A stretch of DNA of 64,000 bases from Climacteris rufus (taxonomy: Eukaryota; Chordata; Aves; Passeriformes; Climacteridae), in the NCBI GenBank assembly GCA_013398175.1, contig VZRZ01002289.1, positions 124,001-188,000 of the forward strand, read 5' to 3'. The position numbers were made by a program, and so were the translations under genes. The notes under the pieces were generated by a model. The model was not told the DNA's origin, did no database searches, and saw nothing but the letters and a program-made list of their open reading frames with translations. This document shows, piece after piece, positions 13,730-24,993 of the stretch. Numbering within the stretch: position 1 is the first letter of the stretch; every line of letters starts with the position of its first letter.

Positions 13730-14765
13730 CAGTTGTTGAGAGGGAGAGCTGTGTGCTGGTCTCTCTACCTGCCTGTCATCTCCACTGGGCTATTTTTGTT
13801 CAAGCCTGGTGCTGGTTGCACCATATCCACCTTACTCATAAGACGCTGCTGTTCCTCTTAGCAGCATTTTGAATGAGTACAGCTGTTCTATGCTTGGATT
13901 CCTCCTCACTTGGCTTACCAAGAGTATGACTTTTTAAGGGATGTGTGCTGTTTGGTAACAAGCAGGTGCCCTTGCTCAGCCGGGAGGCTGGATATTTCTC
14001 TGAGCTTACTCTACAGTTTGATGTGGGCACGGTGTACTTGACAGATTAACATTGTGTTCATTCCTCCCCCACTGCTTGTCCCGGTTTGTTTATTTCTGTT
14101 ATTCCTGTTATATTCAGTTTTGTTTGTTATTTCTGGTTTTGTTTTCCAGGCCTCTCTCCTTTACTTACTTTTGTTCGGCTTAGAGGAATCCTTTTTTGAG
14201 CTTTCTCAGTATTTTAAGGGAAAACTACTATTACTGATGAGCATTTTGTGCCTTTTAATCGTGCCTCACCAGACAGGGCAGGCAGGAGCTTGCACATACA
14301 TGTTCCTTCCCTGTCCTCATTCAGATGTCAACTGACTTTGATCTTCCTATACCTCCCAGCATGTGTTGAAGCTTTAGCTGGCACTCAGGATTTCCATTAC
14401 CTCCATACCACAGCTGACATGATGTAGCAGTTTTCAGCCACCCTTCTTTTTGCTGTCATCCACTGGCCACCGCCAGGAAAGCGTTACCCCAGGCTGGGAA
14501 ATTACTGGGAATTACTCCATCCTGGAGCCCAGCTCCCACTGGCAGCAACACTGGTGGTTAGGCACGTAGTCCTGCCTCAGTCAGAGGGGAGCAGTGTCCC
14601 AGCCTGGCTGCATTTCATGGAAAGCCATTTTTCAGCTGATTTCCTTTCCTGCCTGCCGGTGCCCCACTGGTTTCCATGGTATTCGTGGTTGTGTAGGGGT
14701 GGCAATTTCAGCATCCTGGCAGCCTTCCAGGCTGCCTCCATAAAACCCTGTACGGTTTCAAACGT

Positions 14766-14783
14766 GTATGTATATATATATAT
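14766..14783. repeat. (TA)n microsatellite followed by a T run
   Basis: GTATGTATATATATATAT, then T8: a short dinucleotide repeat in unremarkable intergenic DNA. Confidence 0.85.
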
Positions 14784-16905
14784 TTTTTTTCTTATTTTTC
14801 CTTCATCCCACAGAGCTGCTGTGTGCTTTTAAGCAGTTAATCTATTCTATCCTTCGCTTATCTCACAGGCACCGTGTGAGGTTGTGCCCGTTCTTGCTGG
14901 CAAGTTGCTTTGAGGTCCTCTCATGAAAGGTTTTCTGTAAAGGCAAAAAGTGATCAGAGCCATGTTATTGCTCTCATTTCCAGGGCACGGTACAGAGCAT
15001 CCTACTGAAAGGATAACACAGTCCCAATGAGCACAAGCTGATTCTTCGAGCTGAACTTAAATGGGCTGGCATGCCCATCACTTCCATCCTATCACGTAAG
15101 GACTCCTTCCATGTCTTCATCCACTTCTGAGAGCTGCTGTGCTCACTGTCAGTGGGTGTGAACTACCAGCCCAGCCACACATCTGTAACAGCAGTGCAGA
15201 AAAGCGTCAGAAAATCTTTCTTGTTACTGTCAATCCTGTTTTGTTTAAAAAAACAAACCAAAACAATCCAGGGCTTTTGCTCTAAGCAATGTTTGGAGTG
15301 AGCTGAGCACACATCTGGTCTCAGCTTCACGCAGGCTTTCATAATGGTCTCTAGACATAATAATCTCATTTTTTGGAAGCGAGTCATTGCTGCTCTTCGA
15401 GTTGAATGAACTCCGATCAAGCGTGGACCTCAATGTGTCAGGGTGAACAAACACCTCATGTCTGGGCTGTGGGAGGCTGGAGGGGTTGGAGAGAGGGGGT
15501 GCTACGTTTGGATACACACAGAATGGCCTCTGTTACACATAACTTAAGCAGAGTGATTAAATGGTGACCTTCTCGGCTAAAGATGGCAGGGCTGTGATCT
15601 GTGATTTTGGCTGCTGTGGGCTCCGTCCAATAGGATACATTTGGCAACAAAGGGTAGCACCAGATTGAAGGCCTCCATTGTTGAGAGGGGTTTAGTGGCC
15701 CCAAGTTGAAGGAAGATGGTCCTTGATCTGCTAAAGGGAAAGGGGCTGTGAAATGCAACATGTATTAACTATTTCTCTCTGTAGAAACCACAGGAAGAGA
15801 TAATCCAGGAGTATCAGCTGCCCCTGGAATTATTTGTGCACATGTTTGGCTCCAAAGCTTTTTGCCCAGCTGGCTGGAGGTCACTGTGAGTACAGACAAG
15901 TATTTGCCAAACACTAAGGAGAAGACAGGACAAGGTCAGAAGCTCTTCTGGTAGCAAGACAGAGCATGTTTAGGAAACGCCGCTATCTCCTGAATTGGGG
16001 TGAGAGATTTCATCAACAAAGTACACAGGGGAGGTCTGAACACCAGTGAGGGTAGGAAGGATATGCTTTACAGCTTTTGGTTAAGTCAAGAGAAACTTAA
16101 GACTTGCTGTTTCCTTTTGAGTTGAGGATTATCTGCCAGCCTGTCCCAGGGACCTGCTCCTGCAGACAAGCATTGAGAAACTTCCAAGCCGGTGTCCCTG
16201 TCAGCATGCTGATATCAGAGATCTGAGTTTGGCACCCTCCTTTTTGTCAAATCAAAATGCATTTAGATTTAAATCCAAATTCAAACATAATCCTCTCCTG
16301 TGACTTTTTCTCTCCTCCTTTCCTCCTCAGCTCCCCTCTCTTCTGCCTACAAGTTCTCCCCTCTTCCTGTTCAACATTTAGTTCAGGGTCTCTGCTTCTG
16401 TTTGCTCTCATTTCACACCCCTTCCACCCTTCTGCTGCTGGGAGTGTGAGAGCTTCAGCTCTCTTCTTACGAGGGCAGAGGTATAGGGGTGGTGGTTTTC
16501 CTTTTGCTAAAGGAACCTTTCCAAAGTCGAGGGGATGGTTGAAAGTAAATGAATACAAAAGTGAAACTGGCTACAGAGGGGAATCCCTGCTCAGACATTG
16601 ATTTTACTGAACTCAGAGAGGTGTGGGGAAAAGGGAGGGGAAAAAGCAACATGCAAAATATCACAACTATTTTGTGACAAATGTGGGGAGGGCAAAAAAG
16701 AAGGAAAAAGTTCCTTCAAATTATGAAATGTAAAGCACCTCATGTGACGTTTCTGTGAGATAGTCCTCTCTGTTTTTGATGAGCTTTCATCTACAGAAAA
16801 TTACAAACTCTTTACAATGGAGACAAAGGGCAATTTTTCCTGTATAAGTCTCTTCGCACTTGTCCCTACATCCTCATTTATGTCTTTATGAAACTGCAAG
16901 CAGAG

Positions 16906-16927
16906 GCAGAGGTTTCGCAGAGGTTTC
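16906..16927. repeat. Tandem duplication, 11-bp unit x2
   Basis: GCAGAGGTTTC is repeated head to tail without mismatch. Confidence 0.93.
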
Positions 16928-17594
16928 ACAGAGTCCAAGTGCTGTCTGTGCCCCCTAAACCACACACCCAAGGCTTGCACAGCCCATTCTGTGTTGTGGA
17001 AATGGCCCCTGAAGCCTGGCTCTTGTTTGTGAATTAAAGTTTTTTAGCCCTCTGCAATTTCAAATGACTGTAGATAGTGTAGGGAGTGACTGTGCCCTCA
17101 ACACTTCCTATGGACTGAGCAAGCAGGACTGGTGCTGGTGGCTGGAGTTGGTGTCCTGGCCTGTATGGCTTCAATGAGAGGATTCCCAATGGGGAATCAG
17201 TTAGTTGGCTGTATCATTCCAAATCCATCCGTGAGAGGCAAGCAGGGTGTGCAGAGATACTGACTCATTTCTTGATCTGAAGGAACATTCTTCACAGATA
17301 AAAATGTCTCAGAATTGTCAGGCAACAGATGTCATGTTACAGGCAGAAGCATAAGGGATAGAAATCTCCTGCTTGGTATAGTAAAAGGTAATAATTTTAC
17401 TTTTATCTTCCTCCAGGTGATGTTCCTGGAGCTGGCTGGATGCAGAAGAGGAATGCTGGGCAGGCACAGAGTAGCACCTTCCTCTGGAAGCTAAGGCTCT
17501 GAGAGTGGTGAGCCCTCTGACACCGTGCTTGCAGTGGCAACAAACACTGAGTTAAAGGGGCTTCAATTCTAACTCTGTTTTCACTCTTTTTCAC

Positions 17595-17779
17595 CTTTGC
17601 AAGAGAAGACAAAACCTGAAGAAGCTCTGCTGCTGGGCTTGTATTTGATACCTCCTTCGTCATTGCAAAGGGGAACTGTTGTAAGAAGTCAGCAAAAGCT
17701 GTTCCCTCCACACTGTCATTTAAGGTAACAAGCAACAAATGCATGTTGTTCACACCACTTCTGTCCCCTAAATGAATGC
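17595..17779 (-). other. Exon-like open frame, minus strand, unidentified
   Basis: On the minus strand a GTGTCAG acceptor-like site precedes 17779, and an AAG|GTGAAA donor-like site is at 17594: 185 nucleotides, two bases plus 61 codons. G is over-represented at first codon positions (about one third), as in coding DNA. The translation includes NNMHLLLVTLNDSVEG and FADFLQQFPF. The polypyrimidine tract is poor. No family is recognised. Confidence 0.22.
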
Positions 17780-19360
17780 CTGACACTTGTCAAGCTGGTG
17801 TGGAGTTCAAGGATGCCCAGCAATGAGCACACACAGAGGCTGCTTCCCCTGGACCTCCACCATGGCAAACTGAGTGCAGGTCTATCAGGGTTTTATTAGA
17901 GGTTTTAATTTTGTTCTCAGAGGCCATTTTTATTAACTTTCTGATAGAAATATTGAGCTGATTGGAGAAATATTTTTAGGTCTAATCCTAATTGCAAGAA
18001 ATTAAAGATCCAAAAGGAAAAGGTGGCTTTTGAAAACCAACCTGACTTGCACTGCCAACTGGCTCATAGTAGTGAGTGATTAAAAAAACACCAACCAACA
18101 ACAGAAAAAGAAAAAGAACCCCAACAACTCAAAACCCGAAGGAAAAGGGAAGGTAAGAGTAGCAGGAGAGTGTGTTGGAGATTCTGTGAGCTCTGCTGCC
18201 AGCCGCCTGTCGTGAGTCTGAGAAGGCTCAGGTAGCTCTCAGGAATGAAACCCTGCAGGTCTGTGGTGATGACATACCCACCTGCTACAGACCAGAAGAT
18301 GATTCTGACACAGCTCATTACATTTCTATTTCTGACTAAGTCCATTGTCAGATTTAATGAATAAGTGATGTTTTGAACTGATAAACAACCTGCAGCAAAT
18401 TTCCCATTTTACGTCATGATGAACAAGCCAAGAGATTCAGACAAGCTGTAAAGGGCCTTTAACATATGATTTCAGACTTAATTCAAAGTGGGAGGTGCTT
18501 CTCAGAGCTAGCTTGAAAGTTTCTCTCACCTCCACCCCCAAAATGGAGATAAGATTTCCACAGACTAAGCACTGTTATCTCTAAAACAAGGCAGCAACTG
18601 CTACCAACACTGTTGGTAGTTCATTATCACAGGGAAATATCATGTATTATGAAATGTAAAAATAGCTATTAACTATTTCACTCCCAATCCTTTTAGAGAA
18701 GACAAAATATTCCCTTTGTTTTTCCCAAAGTGTGCACCTTCCTCCTCCATCTCCCTGCACACCCAAGGCCAACCTGTCCCACACCCTCCTGCTTATGTTT
18801 CCAGGCTTGATCCTCACAGCTTTGATCATGCAATTACGGGCTCCCCGTAGGAAACCACTCACTACACCAAAGTCAGGGAATGTGAGATCAGCATAAAAAA
18901 AAAGAGAAGTTAAATATCAAAGTAGATCTTTCTGGGGACTGCCACAAAAGTGGCGCAATTAATTTTTGCATTAAATTTATTAAAATTCTCCCATCAAAAG
19001 GTAAACAAAGCTGCCACAAAACTTCTTTTCTGGTATAGGATGTGGATGTCAAAGACTGTCAGGACTTCGTTGCACAGTGTGGTTCACTTTGCAGTAGATT
19101 ACACAGCAGCCTGGCAGAGTTAGAAAAACTGAGGTTTGAAAACACTTACTAGTTCATACTCACAATTGTTTTTGTGTTTTTTTCCAAAAGCTTGACAGGA
19201 GGTGCTCTTTTCTGTGCCTCAGAGACAAAGAAAAATGAAGTCATAACAGCCTTCAGACAGATTTTTATGAGTCTAAAGGCCAAAAGTAATGTCTGGCACA
19301 GATTATTTAACACGACTAAAGGGGAAATGAATTCCCTCTGAGGCAGGGAATTTGATTTAC

Positions 19361-19485
19361 CATTTCCTTCAGGCTTTTGGTAGAATTGGGAGCACGAGAG
19401 CCTGCTCTGGTATGGGATGCCACAGGAGGTTTTGCCACTCTCACATCTTGGCAGGACAGACTGTTGAGGATAGAGCTTTTCCTGC
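19361..19485 (-). other. Exon-like open frame, minus strand, unidentified
   Basis: On the minus strand a good acceptor (TTCTTTCTGACAG before 19485) and a plausible donor (ATG|GTAAAT at 19360) bound 125 nucleotides, two bases plus 41 codons in one frame. A second frame is also open across it, within a 204-codon open frame spanning 19149-19763. Having two open frames weakens the coding case. Unidentified. Confidence 0.2.
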
Positions 19486-19799
19486 CTGTCAGAAAGAACG
19501 GAAAGAAACTGACTTTGCCCCACAAAGGACTTTTCTGGGACTCCGGTCACAGCTTGGTGTCCCTTTGTCCCTCTTTTGTAGAATCCATTTTCCTGAGATA
19601 AAACCAAGCCCTGGAAAAGAGGAAAAACCAACAATAATTCAGACAAGACAAAAGTGCTGCTGGTAGGTTGAAGGAAGACTCTGAAGGACAGGGTGCCTCT
19701 TCCTATTCCCAAGGAAACACATCCATGATTGAGAAAGGTACTTAAAATCTCCAGAAGTTTCACAGTTTTTCTTTCTGCATATGTGCCTGCTTCCCTACA

Positions 19800-22700
19800 A
19801 CTGATCTTGCCACAGTCACCTTCCCTACCCTGACTCCAAGGGAGCTTATGGGGGTGTGTTAATGCCTCTGTGCAACGCCCCAGATTGGATACTGCTGGGA
19901 AAATCGATATAAAATAAGTAACTGAACACTTCCAAAGGTAACGATGTCTGTGTGTGATTACTTGTTTGGCAGCACTGGCTGAAGCTGTAGCTGCTAACTC
20001 AGCAGACTGTGAGTAGACACTATTGTCTTTTCAGAGTGTTCTGGCTGCAATTCAGGATGTTAATAGTATCTAGAGAGCTATAGGAGGCTTGGATCCTCTC
20101 TCCACCTCTCTCTCCACATACAGTTAGAGGAGCAAGCTTGGGGTGATGATCTGGCCGACAGTTCCCTAATCTAGCAATGAGTGGCAGGCATTTGTGGTGC
20201 AGACCTGCACCAAGTCCATTATTTATTAAGCTATTATTTAGGATCCAGAATGGGTGTATTTATTTGTAGGAAATTGTGTAAACAGTTTGATTGCTATTCT
20301 AACATATGTTTATGCATGAGAGTCAGTGCTAGGGGGATACCTCATTTTTCAATTAGGATCAAAATATCCCCTAAAAGCTAAATATCTGGACATGTTGTTG
20401 TATTCTTTCCCCAACACTTATGGCAGCACTGGGAGAACACTCCGGCCAAGTTCATGGGCAGCCAAATACAATTTATGGCTTGTTTTAAACTGATTTGTTG
20501 ACTTCATGAAAGGCCCTGTCAAAAAGAACAGTCCCCCGAGTCCTAACAATGATAACAGCTATATTGCATCAGCGCTGAAAAACTCTTGGATAACAGTGAA
20601 CCTATCCTGAGAAATCTTTTTTAAGTGCCTGAACACTGGATTTTCTGAAAAGAAACGGAACTAAAGCTTTTGTTTTGTAGTTTATTTCAGTTTTCTTCAT
20701 TCTTTGTTCATTTTATTTTCCACTGATTTGAATACTCTCTTGGTAGCACGCAAATAGTTTCCCTTATTCCAGTTAATTAAAAATAAAGATGTGTGTTGTT
20801 TAAAGGAGATGCTGCTAACAAGGACATGTTTAATTTCTCTTACGTGTGCTGTTGAATGTGCAAGTGCTATCACCATGTTTGTGTCTGCCTCAGCCTGGCC
20901 GGCAGCGGGACACTGCTGAGCCCCTATCAGCCGCGCTTCTCCTCTGGGCGGCTCGCTGAAGCAAAGGGCAGCCCCCACGTGCTGCTCCTGTCTGTGCTGC
21001 TCAGAGCTCCCTCACCCACGGGCAAGATACACCTCCCCTGCTGTTTCTGCCCCACATCTCCAGGAGCTTCCAGCCACCATACCCCGGCCCCTCTGCCACT
21101 GTCCTCCTTGTCCCTGCGCCACGGCTGTGCTCCTGGGGCAGCCTTGCCTCTGCCTGGCTGGGAGAACAGTGGACACAGCTGTAAAAGACCATCTGCTCCC
21201 GAAAGTCTTTCCTCCTCATATTATTTTTTAACAGTCTTGTCTCCGTTAAGTCAATAGTGTTGTTTCATTGATCGGAGCTCTTCCTGGTGGAAATACAGTG
21301 CTTCAGTCAGAATATTGTCTTTTAAATCTTGGTAAATTTTACATGTTTTCTCTTGTCTCCCCCCTAACTTTACCTGAACCTGCACCACAGATTTACTGTG
21401 CTGCAGCTCTGCAAGTTTTCATTGTCTTGACTACTTTTTTGTAGGTCTGACTTGACATTGTTGAATATTAGGACAGCAAAATCCTAGCTTACAGATAAAA
21501 CAATATCACAGAGAGAATTATAAATATGTTCTTGTCCAAGCACATAACAATGAGTGAGCCTGAGTGTGACAGTTTGGATCTCTGGTTTCCTCCCACCACC
21601 GTGGGAAAAGGAAGCTGCTTCTGTGCTTAGACAGCAGCGCTTGCTTTATGTGTGTGTGTGGTGAAGCAGGGGTCAGCCCCTGCTCAGCCCTGCCAGCTCC
21701 AGAGAAACGGGGCTGGGCAGCTGCTGCCCTGCAGCCTGGCATCGCTGCGTGCCCAGGGGCCCTTCGCAGCCTTCACAGCCACGCTGGGCTAGCAGCGACC
21801 TGGCCCCTGCAGAGCAGATCTGCAGGACTCAAAATAGCTCAGGCAAGGAGGGGAAATTCTCACAAACTGCTGTGATTGCAAGTCTGTCAGATTAGTCCAA
21901 GGGCCTGATATAAGCTCAGTCGGAGCAGATTCACAGCCCTGTGGCCTTCACTAGGGTGTTTTCTTGATCAGGTTTGGGGTTTTTGTGAAACGAAAAGGAA
22001 ATAATTGTATTAAAAATGACGTCTTGTTCCTTCTTTTTAGGAAAACACAGAACAAAAATGCAATCCATTTCGTGGAGAGAAAAAAAAGTATTTTAAGGCA
22101 AAATACACATTTTTGTGTGACTTCTTGTGGAGAAGAATTCCTAGTATTAATTAATGAGCCAAAACTAGAACCATTGAAACAAGCGAGACTTCTGTCATTT
22201 ACTTCAGGCTGAGCAGGTTTTCATACATGTCATAAACAATTACAGTAATTTTCTTTTACCATCTAAACAGTGAAAGTACTGTGCAACCCACATGGCTAGG
22301 TTCTTGTTTTCTCTGAACAAAGTAGATCTCGCTTCCTTTATTGGTAGGGACAGCTGGGCAGAAGGTGTTTGCATCGTTTGGTGTCTTTGTGGAACCAGAA
22401 AAGAACACTGAATTTGGGGCCTGCAAAAAATTACTGAGTGTTGGGGTTTTTTTTTTTCATCTCTTGGAGGTAAAACTGTTCTGGTTGTTGTGGGGGGCCT
22501 TTTTCTTCTTAAGGTTATTTCTTGACATTCACATTCCACAAATAACAGGAAGGATACTGTGGTTAACATGTGGTTGCAGTTCTGGAAAGTGGCAATACAA
22601 ATTACAGTCTGGGATTCTATATTTTATTGTTTCACCAATATCCATGTTAGATCTGCATAGATTGGAAATAAAAATATCGTGGGAAGTTTTAATAACATTT

Positions 22701-23370
22701 TTGTAACTATCAGCCATATAAATTCACCTTGACCCTAGGAATGCCAAACTCTGACCCTAGCCAGAGCATCACAATTATGAAACTCCTATTACAATTTATT
22801 TAATATTTCTCTGGATGATGAAGGAATCAGATGACATCTATTTCATCTGTTATGGCTCATGAAGAGGAATGGAGTTATGCAGAAACCTTTTATTATCATT
22901 AAATTTTAAACCTGATTTGCAACCACACCGTTTTATGTGTTTAATATTTTGAGGTGTGGAATTGCATTTTTGAATTTGTATTCCTTGTAACTCATTCTTG
23001 AAACTGCTGTAGGAATTTTGGCACAAGGAAGCATTTCCCATAATCAAAACCTTTGGAGAAGCACAGATATGAAGGTGCCTTTAGTGTGCAGGGTGTTGTT
23101 AAGAACGTTTTTTCTATGCTACAGCCAGCAAAACTTGTTTGAAAGAGCCTTGCTAGGCCAGAACATCAGACACTACATTCCAGTCACAGTGCTCCCATCA
23201 GCTGCTGGCCTCAATTTATCTCTTTAGTCCTGTGCAATATAGCAGAGGTTAAAGCATACCAACAGCTCAGTGAGCTCAATTTATTTTTGTTTTGAAATCA
23301 TAAAATCTCTTTAAGAGGTGGATAATGGATTTGCTTGGGAGAGTCAGGTGGCTGAAGTCACACGAGCTGG
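19800..23370. other. Intergenic DNA upstream of the BMPR2 CpG island
   Basis: AT-rich with a GC-richer, CpG-containing patch at about 20.89-21.21 kb (including an E-box CACGTG at 20976-20981) and another at about 21.66-21.83 kb. No gene or repeat family is recognised. The 20.9 kb patch would be a natural place for a promoter of any minus-strand transcript, which is speculative. Confidence 0.45.
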
Positions 23371-23600
23371 GTGGACTTGAGATTGGACATTAGGAAGAAA
23401 TTCTTCACAGAAAGGGTGATTAAATATTGGAATGGGCTGCCCAGGGAGGTGGTGGAGTCACCATTCCTGGAGGGGTTTAAGGAATGACTGGATGTGGCAC
23501 TCAGTGCCGTGGTCTAGTTGTCGTGGTGGTGATCGGTGACAGGTTGGACGCGATGAGCTCAGAGGTTTTTTCCAACCTAATTGATTCTGTGGTTCGGTGA
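23371..23600 (+). mobile_element. CR1 LINE, 5'-truncated 3' end
   Basis: The diagnostic avian CR1 3' region reads clearly: ATTAGGAAGAAATTCTTCAC near the start, then GGGCTGCCCAGGGAGGTGGT, CCTGGAGGGGTTTAAGG, a TGGATGTGGCACTCAGTGCC block, and a tail with TTCCAACCTAATTGATTCTG. Only the last 230 bases or so are present, the usual 5' truncation. The sequence is only moderately diverged. It sits just upstream of the BMPR2 CpG island, about 1.5 kb from the start codon. It has no coding capacity. Confidence 0.93.
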
Positions 23601-23604
23601 CTTG

Positions 23605-23973
23605 CCCGGGCTCACCGCGGGAGAGCAGTAGGGGGTATGGCCACTGCTCCTAGGGGAGCTCACAGGGACAGATAAACGGGGGCTTGAACCAGAGGACGAG
23701 GCAGGAGCTCCGGGGTGTCTGACAGCCAGGCCACAGAGTTCAAACATGACGCAATCTCAGAGACTGCTAAACATTTTTTTTCTTGTTGTTACAGGCGTTT
23801 TTTGTGAATCCCGAGCTCACGCCTCCCTGCTGACAGCCTCTCTGACAGACAGGCTGCCTGGGGGTGCCGTTCGCCGCCTTCCCGCGGCCTTCCCGGGAAG
23901 GTCCAGCGGGGCCTTTTCGTTCGCGGGGAGCCGCCCCCGTCTCGCAGCTGCCCTGCCCGTGGCGGAGCCCTCC
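23605..23973 (+). promoter_or_regulatory. 5' part of the BMPR2 CpG island, before the gap
   Basis: CpG density rises from about 23600 and becomes dense from about 23805 up to the first N at 23974, then resumes immediately after the gap. The position, directly upstream of a signal-peptide exon, makes this the upstream half of one CpG-island promoter. Open frames read across it and through the gap on both strands are artefacts of N bases and low stop frequency, not genes. Confidence 0.7.
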
Positions 23974-24482
23974 NNNNNNNNNNNNNNNNNNNNNNNNNNN
24001 NNNNNNNNNNNNNNNNNNNNNNNNNNNNNNNNNNNNNNNNNNNNNNNNNNNNNNNNNNNNNNNNNNNNNNNNNNNNNNNNNNNNNNNNNNNNNNNNNNNN
24101 NNNNNNNNNNNNNNNNNNNNNNNNNNNNNNNNNNNNNNNNNNNNNNNNNNNNNNNNNNNNNNNNNNNNNNNNNNNNNNNNNNNNNNNNNNNNNNNNNNNN
24201 NNNNNNNNNNNNNNNNNNNNNNNNNNNNNNNNNNNNNNNNNNNNNNNNNNNNNNNNNNNNNNNNNNNNNNNNNNNNNNNNNNNNNNNNNNNNNNNNNNNN
24301 NNNNNNNNNNNNNNNNNNNNNNNNNNNNNNNNNNNNNNNNNNNNNNNNNNNNNNNNNNNNNNNNNNNNNNNNNNNNNNNNNNNNNNNNNNNNNNNNNNNN
24401 NNNNNNNNNNNNNNNNNNNNNNNNNNNNNNNNNNNNNNNNNNNNNNNNNNNNNNNNNNNNNNNNNNNNNNNNNNNNNNNNNN
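23974..24482. other. Assembly gap (509 N) inside the BMPR2 CpG island
   Basis: A continuous run of N flanked on both sides by very GC-rich sequence. It hides the middle of the promoter, probably including the transcription start or further 5' UTR. Whether 509 is a measured or an estimated size cannot be told from the sequence. Confidence 0.99.
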
Positions 24483-24519
24483 GGGCAGCGCGGAGGAGCC
24501 CGCCCGGCGCGGGAGGCAG

Positions 24520-24591
24520 ATGGGCCGGGATGCGGCCGCAGCCCTCGCCGTGAGAGCAGGGGGCCTCGCCGCCGCCTTCCCCGGAGCGTGA
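24520..24591 (+). promoter_or_regulatory. Upstream ORF 1 in the BMPR2 leader (23 codons plus stop)
   Basis: The first ATG after the gap opens a 23-residue alanine-rich frame (begins MGRDAAAALAV) that ends at TGA. No family is recognised. If it lies in the mature leader it would capture scanning ribosomes well upstream of the main ATG. The same frame is open back into the N gap, so an earlier start is possible. Confidence 0.45.
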
Positions 24592-24634
24592 GGCAGCGAG
24601 GAGGGGCGGCCAGCGGACAGAGACCTTTGCCGGC

Positions 24635-24664
24635 ATGGGACGCGGCGCCGCCGTGAGCCCCTAG
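24635..24664 (+). promoter_or_regulatory. Upstream ORF 2 in the BMPR2 leader (9 codons plus stop)
   Basis: A short frame, MGRGAAVSP then TAG. It starts in context GGCATGG (C at -1, G at +4). It is a minimal uORF that would terminate about 460 bases before the main start, leaving room for reinitiation. Confidence 0.42.
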
Positions 24665-24733
24665 CTCGCTCTCCGTGCCCCGGCCAGCCCGCAGGGCCCG
24701 CGCTGACTGACACCGCTGTGGGCGCGTCTGGAT

Positions 24734-24790
24734 ATGTTCCCTTCCCGACCGGGCGCTTTCTTCGATGTCGTGAAGCTGCGTGGGAAATAG
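24734..24790 (+). promoter_or_regulatory. Upstream ORF 3 in the BMPR2 leader (18 codons plus stop)
   Basis: The ATG at 24734 opens MFPSRPGAFFDVVKLRGK and ends at TAG. The peptide has no recognisable family. It is one of the ordered, non-overlapping uORFs between the gap and the main start. Confidence 0.42.
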
Positions 24791-24842
24791 CCCGGTTCCC
24801 AGCGGGGTCGGGAGCGTGCCGCCGTCCTCCCCGGCGGGGGAG

Positions 24843-24932
24843 ATGCCTCGGGGCTGGGAGGCAGAGCCAGGCGCTTCCCCCGTGTCCGCCGAGCGCTGCC
24901 GGCACCCGAGGCATGAAGGCAGGCGGCTGTAA
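24843..24932 (+). promoter_or_regulatory. Upstream ORF 4 in the BMPR2 leader (29 codons plus stop)
   Basis: This is the longest ATG-initiated uORF visible here, beginning MPRGWEAEPG. Its TAA stop (24930-24932) overlaps the next ATG at 24932 in a TAATG arrangement, and it overlaps uORF 5 in another frame. Such a layout could allow termination-reinitiation, which is inference only. Confidence 0.42.
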
Positions 24933-24993
24933 TGGAGTAAGAGCGAAGACGGCTCCTCTCATCTGCCATTTGCCCTTCCAGACGGGATTGTAA
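24913..24993 (+). promoter_or_regulatory. Upstream ORF 5 in the BMPR2 leader (26 codons plus stop)
   Basis: The ATG at 24913 has G at -3 and opens MKAGGCNG..., ending at TAA 130 bases before the BMPR2 ATG. No ATG occurs between it and the main start, so this is the last barrier to scanning ribosomes. Confidence 0.42.
24932..24940 (+). promoter_or_regulatory. Minimal uORF (ATG GAG TAA) overlapping the uORF 4 stop
   Basis: A two-codon ORF whose ATG shares its A with the TAA stop of uORF 4. Near-minimal uORFs can stall or recycle ribosomes, but function here is unproven. Confidence 0.35.

Noticed and set aside
15163..15761. Minus-strand open segments at 15.2-15.8 kb, including a strong CCCTTTAG acceptor
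   Set aside because: The two open segments lie in different frames only about 50 bases apart, too close for a normal vertebrate intron, and no convincing donor separates them.
24718..24993. 91-codon frame in the BMPR2 leader that starts at GTG
   Set aside because: It has no ATG at its start; the only ATG-initiated part is the 26-codon uORF at 24913, which I list instead.
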